7,075 bases of DNA from Acidobacteriota bacterium. GTDB taxonomy: Bacteria; Acidobacteriota; Terriglobia; Bryobacterales; Bryobacteraceae. Shown here in pieces: positions 1-5,510 of this stretch; the first letter of the stretch is position 1, and every line of letters starts with the position of its first letter. The translations under genes and the position numbers were made by a program. Below the pieces are notes generated by a model. The model saw nothing but the letters and a program-made list of their open reading frames with translations, searched no databases and was not told the origin of the DNA. The stretch spans positions 1-7,075 of the forward strand of contig JAJYKC010000120.1 in the NCBI GenBank assembly GCA_021788955.1, read 5' to 3'.

Positions 1-201
1 CGCCCTACCAGAGCGCGCACGAGAACGTCGGCCCGGGCGAGCTCAGCATGCAGGGCATCAACGCCATGTTCTCGGTGGGCCTGTTCCTCAATCGGCGGGG
101 CCTGGTGGAGGACGTGCTCTGGAACGGCCCGGCGTTTAAGGCCGGGCTGGCGCCGGGCATGACGCTCGTCTCCATCGCCGGCCGCCCCTTCACCCCCGCA
201 A
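1..201 (+). pseudogene. M61-type glycyl aminopeptidase, C-terminal PDZ segment, cut short
   Basis: The window begins inside this gene; the frame whose first full codon starts at base 3 is open from the edge. It reads a helix-like stretch, then FSVGLFLNRRGLVEDVLWNG, PAFKAGLAPGMTLVSIAGRP and FTP. This is the PDZ-domain pattern near the C-terminus of M61 peptidases (gluzincin metallopeptidases, usually exported), where a [D/N]xPAFKAGLxPGM segment is characteristic. In the family another several tens of residues follow this point. Here recognisable homology ends around bases 190-201, exactly where the opposing transporter gene ends. Beyond that the same frame stays open to a stop at 771-773, but it is only the antisense of the transporter: a Pro/Ser/Arg-rich string with no family character. 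I therefore treat the gene as 3'-truncated. The HExxH catalytic part lies outside the window, so the peptidase assignment rests on the PDZ segment alone. A different PDZ-containing protein is possible. Confidence 0.6.
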
Positions 202-939
202 AGCCTGCACCACCAGTACCCCGCCCACGCAAGCAAGCCCCGCATACACGTACCGCAGAAACCCCGCGCCCTCCATCCGATGATTCAGCACGCGCCCCAG
301 CAGAATCGCCGGCACCACCGCCGGCAGAGAGATCAAGTAATAGTGCGTCACCGCCGGCGCCCATAAGCCCTTCGCCCAATACCCTGCCATCCCGAGCAGG
401 CTCGCCGGCAAAAAATAACCCTGCAGCGTCGCTCGGAAATGCTGCGCCGTCCACCGCCGCATCGCCCCGTAAATCACCAGCGGCGGACCGTTCATCCCGT
501 ACGCCCCGCCCAGCACCCCCGCCAGTAGTCCGCAGCCCATCAGCCACCCCAGATGGTCGCGCCGCAACTCCGGCGGCTTCCGCCCCAACAGCGCATACAC
601 CGCGAAGGCAACAATCAGCAGCCCCAGCGCCACGCGCGCCGCCTTCTGATGGTTGCTGGCCAGCAACTCGAGTCCCAGCGGAATGCCGAACAGCGTCGCG
701 AACATCAGCCAACCCATGCTCCGCACGTGAATCTTGCGCCAGTCCTGCGCCACCACAAACCCGGCAATGGTAATCGAAAGCAGCACCGCCACCGGCGCCG
801 CAATCCCCAGCGGCAGGCGCAGCGCCAGCAGCGGCACCGCAAACAGCGCCTCGCCGAAGCCGAACGAGGAGCGGATCAGCGACGCCACAAACACCACCGC
901 CAGTACATATACGGTTGCTTGCTCCATCGACACGCCCAT
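190..939 (-). CDS. TauE/SafE (TSUP) family membrane transporter
   Basis: This is a 249-residue polytopic inner-membrane protein of the TauE/SafE (TSUP) family, whose characterised members move sulfite, sulfoacetate or other organosulfur anions. The actual substrate cannot be told from sequence. Hydrophobic segments run almost continuously, for example residues 9-20, 32-63, 76-95, 102-118, 130-147, 172-187, 199-216 and 228-247. Two family-type glycine motifs are visible: SSFGFGEALFAVPLL (about 24-38) in the first half and GGAYGMNGPPLVIY (about 144-157) in the second, consistent with the internal two-fold repeat. Length is normal for the family, which suggests the gene is complete. I chose the ATG at 937-939 because GGAGGGG lies 9 bases upstream (949-955). 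The frame is open much further upstream, but that part is hydrophilic, Arg/Ser-rich and antisense to the methyltransferase gene. The gene is divergent from that methyltransferase and runs into the truncated peptidase at its 3' end. Confidence 0.88.
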   Translation of the reverse strand: MGVSMEQATVYVLAVVFVASLIRSSFGFGEALFAVPLLALRLPLGIAAPVAVLLSITIAGFVVAQDWRKIHVRSMGWLMFATLFGIPLGLELLASNHQKAARVALGLLIVAFAVYALLGRKPPELRRDHLGWLMGCGLLAGVLGGAYGMNGPPLVIYGAMRRWTAQHFRATLQGYFLPASLLGMAGYWAKGLWAPAVTHYYLISLPAVVPAILLGRVLNHRMEGAGFLRYVYAGLACVGGVLVVQALRG

Positions 940-948
940 TTTATTACG

Positions 949-955
949 CCCCTCC
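949..955 (-). promoter_or_regulatory. Ribosome binding site of the TSUP gene
   Basis: On the minus strand GGAGGGG ends 9 bases before the ATG at 939. It decides between that ATG and the second in-frame ATG at 927, which has no such element, and against the long upstream extension of the frame. Confidence 0.7.
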
Positions 956-982
956 GAAGCGCCTTCATGCCACACTATCTCC

Positions 983-2470
983 GTGCCGTCCTTCCCGCTT
1001 CGCTTCCAGGACCCTGCCCGCTTCTCCGCCCTTCGCGACGCCTTGCAATCGGCCGGCTTCACCGAGCCCGCCCTCTGTTCCCGCCTCGGCATCGCCCGCC
1101 TCTCGGAACTCCGCGCCGTCGGAGAAGGACGCGACCCAGAACCCCTTGGCTCGGCTTCGAGCGTCCTCACCCATCTCCTGCTCGACCGTGAATCCGCCCC
1201 TTCCGACCTCGTCAGCCGCCGCCTCGGCCCGGCAGCGTTCTCCCTCCTCGAAGAGTTTGGCCTGCTTCGTCCGCATCCCACCGAACCCGGCCACGTCCTG
1301 GCCACCGCCATGCTCTACCCCGTCCACGGCGTCTACGTCGCCAGCGACCGGGACTGGGAACCCGAAACCGGCCGCGGCCGCCTCCCTCTGGCCGATGCCG
1401 TCTTCCTCGCCATTACGCCTGACGCATACCGCTTCCTCGATTCCCTGCCCACGTCCCCCTGCGACAGCTTTCTCGATCTCTGCGCCGGCGCCGGTGTCGC
1501 CGGTCTCCTCGCCGCCACTAACGCCCGCTCCGTCTGGGCCTGCGACATCGCCCCCCGCGCCGTCGAGTATTCGCGCTGGAACGCCTTGCTCAACGGGATC
1601 GAACATTTCCAGGCCGCCGCCGGCGATCTCTACGACCCTGTCTCCGGCCTTCAGTTTGACCGCATCGCCGCCCATCCCCCGTTCCTGCCCGCTGCCCAGG
1701 ATGCCTATGTCTTCCGCGACGCCGGTCCCGACGGCGAACGCGTCACCCGCCGCATCATCCAAGGCCTGCCCTCGGCCCTCGCTCCCGGCGGCCAGTGTTA
1801 CCTGACCGCCACCTTCGCCGAATCGGGCACCACACCCGTCGAGCAGCGTCTCCGCGCCCTCCTCGGCCCCGCCGGCAACGATCTTGACATCTTCCTCGCC
1901 GTCCGCCGGCGCTTTACCCCCGCCGAACAACTCGCCCTGACCACCGCAGAAGATGTGCGCGCCGGTTTCCTCGCCGCCGAGGCCGCAGGCGTCGAAGCGT
2001 TCCTCTACTCGACCCTCGTCTTACAACGCCGCACCTCGGGCCGCGCCGTCTTCACCCAGCGCCGCGACATCCCCACACTCACCGGCCCGGTCCTGGAATG
2101 GATCGTCCGATGGGAGGCCCTGCGCCGCGAGCCCGGATTCGACAACAACCTTCTCGATCAGGTCCTCACCGTCAGCCCTCACGTCCGGCTGCTGGTCAAC
2201 CACTCCTTCCAGGCCGGCCAGTGGACACCGGTCACGGCCATACTCGCCACCCACCTCCCCGTCCCGGCCGAAATGGCCTGCCCTCCCTGGCTCGACCAAA
2301 CCCTCCGCCTCCTCGATGGCCGCCGCCCGGCCCGCGAGGTTTTCCGCACTCTCCGCGACCAGGGCGCGATCCCCGAAACCGCCTCCGACGCCGAGTTCGT
2401 CCAACTCGCCACCACGCTCCTCTCGGCCGGTTTGGCCCAGATCCCCACGCACCCGCTCCCGCCCGCCTGA
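983..2470 (+). CDS. Class I SAM-dependent methyltransferase with N- and C-terminal accessory domains
   Basis: This is a predicted cytoplasmic 495-residue methyltransferase with a small-methyltransferase (MTS/PrmC-like) core. Residues 10-125 form an N-terminal helical, winged-helix-like region rich in Leu and Arg that ends in YPVHGVYVASDRD. The Rossmann core starts at about 160. Motif I is FLDLCAGAGVAGLLAA (163-178), the acidic ribose-binding residue is D188 in ACDIAPRAVEYSRWN, and the motif IV loop is AHPPFLPA (230-237). The usual first residue of an N/D-PP-Y/F loop is His here. Residues 360-495 form a further domain that looks winged-helix-like (PWLDQTLRLLDGRRPAREVF). This three-part layout resembles large methyltransferases known from actinobacteria, but I cannot name a substrate; RNA, protein amide or small molecule are all open. 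The start is GTG at 983. No in-frame ATG occurs between 734 and the core, and the 734 frame is antisense to the TSUP gene. No clear Shine-Dalgarno precedes the GTG, so the start is uncertain by a few codons. Confidence 0.8.
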   Translation: MPSFPLRFQDPARFSALRDALQSAGFTEPALCSRLGIARLSELRAVGEGRDPEPLGSASSVLTHLLLDRESAPSDLVSRRLGPAAFSLLEEFGLLRPHPTEPGHVLATAMLYPVHGVYVASDRDWEPETGRGRLPLADAVFLAITPDAYRFLDSLPTSPCDSFLDLCAGAGVAGLLAATNARSVWACDIAPRAVEYSRWNALLNGIEHFQAAAGDLYDPVSGLQFDRIAAHPPFLPAAQDAYVFRDAGPDGERVTRRIIQGLPSALAPGGQCYLTATFAESGTTPVEQRLRALLGPAGNDLDIFLAVRRRFTPAEQLALTTAEDVRAGFLAAEAAGVEAFLYSTLVLQRRTSGRAVFTQRRDIPTLTGPVLEWIVRWEALRREPGFDNNLLDQVLTVSPHVRLLVNHSFQAGQWTPVTAILATHLPVPAEMACPPWLDQTLRLLDGRRPAREVFRTLRDQGAIPETASDAEFVQLATTLLSAGLAQIPTHPLPPA

Positions 2471-2483
2471 CGCCTCTCCCATA

Positions 2484-2512
2484 TTTACTTCCACCTCCCT
2501 TCCTGCTTTAAT
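2484..2512 (+). promoter_or_regulatory. Likely sigma-70-type promoter of mscL
   Basis: TTTACT (2484-2489, 4 of 6 to TTGACA) and TTTAAT (2507-2512, 5 of 6 to TATAAT) are separated by exactly 17 bases. They lie in the only AT-rich stretch between the methyltransferase stop and mscL. Transcription would start near 2519 and leave a leader of about 46 bases. Consensus E. coli elements may not apply fully in this phylum. Confidence 0.45.
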
Positions 2513-2545
2513 TGATTACGCTGTTTCCAGAAGTCCACACCAATC

Positions 2546-2553
2546 GGAAGGGA
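2546..2553 (+). promoter_or_regulatory. Ribosome binding site of mscL
   Basis: GGAAGGGA ends 11 bases before the ATG at 2565. It supports that start rather than the long open frame that extends upstream through the methyltransferase gene. Confidence 0.6.
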
Positions 2554-2564
2554 CCTATCATCGT

Positions 2565-3008
2565 ATGTGGAAAGAATTTAAGGCGTTCATCGCGCGCGGC
2601 AGCGTTCTGGATCTCGCTGTCGGCATCGTCATTGGCGCGGCCTTCGGCGCGATCGTCAGCTCCTTCGTGAAAGACATCCTGATGCCGCCGATCGGCATGC
2701 TGCTGAGCGGCGTCGACTTCAGCAATCTCTACGTCGTGCTCAAGGGCGACGTGCCGGCCGGCGAGACCCTGGCCCAGGCCAAGGCAATAAAGGGCGTCGT
2801 AACAATGAATTACGGGACGTTCCTAAACGAGATCATCAACTTCGTGATCATCGCCTTCGCCGTCTTCCTGGTCGTGAAGGGAGCCAACAAAATCCTGCCG
2901 AAACCAGCGCCCGCGCCGGAGCCGGCGAAAACCAAAGACTGCCCGTTCTGCTGCAGCGCCATCGCCATCGCCGCGACCCGCTGCCCGAACTGCACCTCGA
3001 CCCTCTAG
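2565..3008 (+). CDS. mscL: Large-conductance mechanosensitive channel MscL with C-terminal zinc ribbon
   Basis: This 147-residue inner-membrane channel opens under membrane tension and releases solutes during hypo-osmotic shock; it works as a homo-oligomer (pentamer in characterised members). The N-terminus MWKEFKAFIARGSVLDLAVG is the canonical amphipathic helix running into TM1 (about 14-40, with the Ala/Gly-rich GIVIGAAFGAIVSSF pore helix). It is followed by the conserved KDILMPPIG. The periplasmic loop holds Y56 and the stretch DVPAGETLAQAKAIKG, then NYGTFLNEIINF leads into TM2 (about 86-107). Instead of the usual charged helix bundle, the tail is a Pro/Ala linker (112-123) and a zinc-ribbon-like knuckle: CPFC (126-129), an extra C130, and CPNC (140-143). 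Such cysteine tails are seen in a subset of MscL proteins, as far as I recall including acidobacterial ones. The start is fixed by homology and the RBS. The gene appears monocistronic: own promoter before it, hairpin after it. Confidence 0.96.
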   Translation: MWKEFKAFIARGSVLDLAVGIVIGAAFGAIVSSFVKDILMPPIGMLLSGVDFSNLYVVLKGDVPAGETLAQAKAIKGVVTMNYGTFLNEIINFVIIAFAVFLVVKGANKILPKPAPAPEPAKTKDCPFCCSAIAIAATRCPNCTSTL

Positions 3009-3025
3009 CGCACAGCGCCCAATCC

Positions 3026-3051
3026 GTGCCGCGCCCGCAGGGACGCGGCAC
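3026..3051 (+). terminator. Hairpin after mscL, terminator-like
   Basis: GTGCCGCG (3026-3033) pairs perfectly with CGCGGCAC (3044-3051). Inside it CCC (3034-3036) can pair with GGG (3040-3042) over a GCA loop, leaving one bulged A. The combined stem is about 11 pairs and starts 17 bases after the mscL stop. No T-run follows (TTCGC), so it is not a classical intrinsic terminator. It may work as a weak or factor-assisted terminator or as a 3'-end stabiliser. Confidence 0.45.
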
Positions 3052-3158
3052 TTCGCACATCCGATTCCCTCCGCTGGCTATCGGGCCGCGCCCTCGCGTG
3101 CGCCTTTCCGTCTAAAGTATTTCCCCTCGCGTCCGATATAAGCCTAAGAGATTCGACT

Positions 3159-4373
3159 ATGTTCCGATCCATTCTCATCTGCCCGGACTCCGACCTCCGC
3201 CGGCAATGCCGCGACGAACTGGCCCGCACGCCACTGGTCGAAATCGCCCGCGAATTGGATTACTATCCCGGGCAGTTGGATCTGGTTCGAATCCTGCGCG
3301 CACACGCCCCGAAAATTGTCTTCCTCAGCGTCGAGGACTTAAGCGAAGCCCTCGCCGTCACGGCTGAAATTGAACGCTCCGCCTCCGGCACTCAGATCGT
3401 CGGCCTCGGCAAAAACACGGAGCCGGACGTGCTCCTGCAATGCATGCGAGCCGGTATCCGCGAATTCGCCGCGGCGCCGCTCCAGATCGCCGCCCTCGAA
3501 GAATCGCTGCTCCGCCTTAGCGAGAGCCTCGAATCCCGCCACACCCACACGCCGCAAGCCACCGGTAAGGTCTTCGCCTTCCTCCCCGCTAAAGGAGGCG
3601 TCGGTTCAACTACGGTCGCTGTCAACATCGCCGCTGCGATCTCCAAGGAGGATCCCGGCAGCGTCCTTCTCGCCGACCTCGATACCACCGGCGGCCTCAT
3701 CCGCTTCCTTCTCAAGGCCAACGGCTCCGGTGATGCCAAGGAAGCGCTCGATCGCGCCACGCAACTCGATGAGCAGCTCTGGGCTCACCTCATTACCCGA
3801 ATCGGCTCCTTCGATGTCCTCCCCTCTGGCGGAATCCATCCCGGCCTGATCTACGATGCCTTCCAGATACACGCCCTGATGGAGTTCGCCCGCCGGAACT
3901 ACCGCACCATCTGCCTCGACCTTTCCGGCCGTCTCGAGGCCCTCGAAATGGAACTGCTCGCCGAAGCCAACAGGATCTTCATCGTCTCCACCCCTGAAGC
4001 CCCCTCGCTTCACATGGGCCGCGAAAAATTGAAGTTTCTCGAACAATTTCAGTTGTCCCAACGCGCCCAGGTCATCCTCAACCGCACGCCGCGCCGCCTC
4101 GTCGTGAGCGCGGCCGAGTTGGAACGCATCCTCGGAAAGCCCGTCTTCGCCAGCCTTGCCAACGACTATGCGGCCGTCCAGAAGGCCCTCCATGAGGCGA
4201 CCTTTGTCGCCCCCGACACCGAACTCGGGAAAGGCCTCCGCGTGCTCGCCAACCACCTCGCGGAGCGGAACACCAAAGCGCCCGCCGGGCACGGCAAACG
4301 CCTCATCGAATACTTCTCCGTTCGCTCCCCTCGGTTCGGTGGCGCCGGAACGCTCGAAAAACCCGCCGTCTGA
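3159..4373 (+). CDS. CpaE/TadZ-like MinD-family ATPase with receiver-like domain
   Basis: This 404-residue protein resembles CpaE/TadZ, the polar localisation ATPase of Tad/Flp pilus systems, and is predicted cytoplasmic or at the inner membrane face. Residues 1-120 form an atypical response-regulator fold: SILICPDSDLRRQ, KIVFLSV, GTQIVGLG and the alpha4-beta5-like AGIREFAAAPL, without a clear phosphorylatable Asp. Residues 136-375 form the SIMIBI/ParA-MinD ATPase. The deviant Walker A is AKGGVGSTT (144-152): signature lysine K145 is kept, and the usual second lysine is S150, as is common in CpaE proteins. The A' motif is LLADLDTTGGLIRFLL (170-185), and the Walker B-like strand is TICLDLSG (250-257). 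The C-terminal 30 residues are basic and unconserved. The start is ATG 3159; AAGAG (3146-3150) lies 8 bases upstream. The 150-base gap before the gene holds the mscL hairpin and an AT-rich patch (GATATAAG, 3135-3142) that could be a -10 region without a good -35. No other Tad genes are in view, so a role in pili is only inferred. Confidence 0.85.
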   Translation: MFRSILICPDSDLRRQCRDELARTPLVEIARELDYYPGQLDLVRILRAHAPKIVFLSVEDLSEALAVTAEIERSASGTQIVGLGKNTEPDVLLQCMRAGIREFAAAPLQIAALEESLLRLSESLESRHTHTPQATGKVFAFLPAKGGVGSTTVAVNIAAAISKEDPGSVLLADLDTTGGLIRFLLKANGSGDAKEALDRATQLDEQLWAHLITRIGSFDVLPSGGIHPGLIYDAFQIHALMEFARRNYRTICLDLSGRLEALEMELLAEANRIFIVSTPEAPSLHMGREKLKFLEQFQLSQRAQVILNRTPRRLVVSAAELERILGKPVFASLANDYAAVQKALHEATFVAPDTELGKGLRVLANHLAERNTKAPAGHGKRLIEYFSVRSPRFGGAGTLEKPAV

Positions 4374-4412
4374 CTCCGGCCCCCTTCTTGCTACCCTCGC
4401 CGTCGTAGAGCC

Positions 4413-4870
4413 ATGGTCGACCGCTTCGCCAATCACTCCGCCCCGGCGGCGTGCCGTAGCGAACCTCGGCGTAAATGCCGGCCGGATTTCCCGGTGCTGA
4501 AGAACTCCCGCCCGGAGTTCAACTGCAACTTCCACGGCAACGAGACCCACGACGCCCTAAACGTCGACGGGCACTTCGCAAGCGACGGCACACGTTTCAC
4601 CGCAGAGCGCGAACTCGCCAAACTCATCGACGAAGCCCACGCCCGCGGCCTCTACATCATCGCGGAACTCGTGCCCATCCACGCCGGCCGACGGCTTCCG
4701 CATCGACACCGAGAAATACATCTTCCCCGGCGCCGTCCGCAACTTTGGCAACGCGATGCGCGAGTTCGGACTCCGCGCCGTCTCCACCGGTCTGGCCGAG
4801 GCGCTCCTGCCGCACTGGCGCCCGGCGAAGTCCAGATCCTCGCGCCCCTATGGTTTCCGCCCCGTCACAC
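4413..4870 (+). pseudogene. Decayed GH13 alpha-amylase-family glycoside hydrolase
   Basis: The stretch between the ATPase and the small methyltransferase holds pieces of a GH13 (alpha-amylase fold) enzyme in alternating frames. In the frame of base 4413, MVDRFANH resembles the first barrel strand. In the frame of 4453 comes VANLGVNAGRIS (4456-4491), the usual LGVxAxWxSPV region. At about 4490 the frame jumps by one, consistent with one C lost from a C-run (ATTTCCCGGTG), and continues as PVLKNSRPEF, FHGNETHDALNVDGHFASDG and ELAKLIDEAHARGLYIIAEL up to about 4686. A second jump, with loss of an estimated 100 or more residues, joins directly to ADGFRIDTEKY (4687-4719) and VRNFGNAMREFGL. DGFRID is GH13 conserved region II and includes the catalytic Asp. 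A last scrap, PGEVQILAPL (about 4822-4851, back in the 4413 frame), may be the C-terminal domain. Intact family members are typically 450-650 residues; this scar could encode about 150. It cannot make a working enzyme. Confidence 0.78.
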
Positions 4871-4898
4871 TTCATCCCGTATCATCAGAGTGACTCCC

Positions 4899-5510
4899 GT
4901 GACCAAGCTCCAGGCGCAGTTCGGCGCCATCGACATCTACCTGTTTGATCAAATCCTCCGCGGCCGCATCGCGACCGGCATGCGTATCCTCGACATGGGC
5001 TGCGGCGCCGGCCGCAACCTCGTCTACCTCCTTCGAGAGGGCTACGAAGTCTTCGCCGCCGACTCAGAGCCTGCCGCCATCCACGCCGTCCGCACCATCG
5101 CCGCGTCCCTCGCCCCGGCGCTGCCCGCCGCGAACTTCCACCGCGAGCCGATCGAAGCCACGTCCTTCCCGGACGCTTTCTCCGACGTCGTTCTTTCGAG
5201 CGCGGTGCTCCACTTCGCCCGCGACGACGCACACTTCCGCGCCATGCTCGAAGGTTCGTGGCGCGTGCTGAAGCCCGGCGGCCTTTTCTTTTGCCGCCTG
5301 GCTTCCACAATCGGAATCGAAACGCAGGTCAAGCCGGTCGAAGGCCGCCGGTTCCTCTTACCCGACGGCTCCGAGCGCTATCTTGTCGACGAAACGATGT
5401 TAGTCGAGCTTACCCGCCAACTTCGCGGCCAGTTACTCGATCCGCTCAAAACCACGGTGGTCCAGAACCAGCGTTCCATGACCACCTGGGTCCTGCGCAA
5501 ACTCGCTTAA
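4899..5510 (+). CDS. Class I SAM-dependent methyltransferase (Methyltransf_11/25 type)
   Basis: This is a 203-residue soluble methyltransferase of unknown substrate. It shows motif I LDMGCGAGRNLVYLL (31-45), acidic D55 in VFAADSEP, motif IV-like FSDVVLSSAVLHF (94-106) and the post-motif WRVLKPGGLFF (121-131). A conserved-looking tail, RRFLLPDGSERYLVDE (150-165) with PLKTTVVQNQRSMTTWVLRK, suggests a defined subfamily rather than a generic enzyme. The N-terminus KLQAQFGAIDIYLFDQIL makes a short cap before the Rossmann core. I prefer the GTG at 4899 (VTKLQAQFG). The GTG at 4890 would add three residues, and the ATG at 4413 would fuse the amylase remnant to the protein. The Shine-Dalgarno is weak (AGAG at 4887-4890). 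TATCAT (4880-4885) could be a -10 box, but no matching -35 is visible. The gene converges on the oxidoreductase gene. Confidence 0.85.
   Translation: MTKLQAQFGAIDIYLFDQILRGRIATGMRILDMGCGAGRNLVYLLREGYEVFAADSEPAAIHAVRTIAASLAPALPAANFHREPIEATSFPDAFSDVVLSSAVLHFARDDAHFRAMLEGSWRVLKPGGLFFCRLASTIGIETQVKPVEGRRFLLPDGSERYLVDETMLVELTRQLRGQLLDPLKTTVVQNQRSMTTWVLRKLA

Noticed and set aside
204..773. Long plus-strand open frame continuing from the peptidase fragment
   Set aside because: It is antisense to a clear TSUP gene and encodes only Pro/Ser/Arg-rich sequence, as expected from GC-rich codon bias. It is kept only as evidence for the truncation.
734..982. ATG at 734 as the start of the large methyltransferase
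   Set aside because: This would add 83 residues that are antisense to the TSUP N-terminus and show no domain character; the GTG at 983 fits the divergent layout.
940..1311. N-terminal extension of the TSUP frame on the minus strand
   Set aside because: The extra 124 residues are hydrophilic, Arg/Ser-rich and antisense to the methyltransferase; a good ribosome binding site marks the start at 939.
965..1930. 321-codon minus-strand open frame
   Set aside because: It lies opposite the methyltransferase core and is made of Gly/Ala/Glu/Val-rich residues typical of an antisense shadow, with no motif or ribosome binding site.
3591..3617. Missing second lysine in Walker A (KGGVGSTT) as a sign of a dead ATPase
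   Set aside because: CpaE/TadZ proteins commonly lack this residue while keeping the signature lysine, so it is normal for the family.
3606..4550. 314-codon minus-strand open frame
   Set aside because: It is a shadow of the CpaE/TadZ-like gene and the amylase scar; its composition is Gly/Glu/Ala/Val-rich with no recognisable domain.
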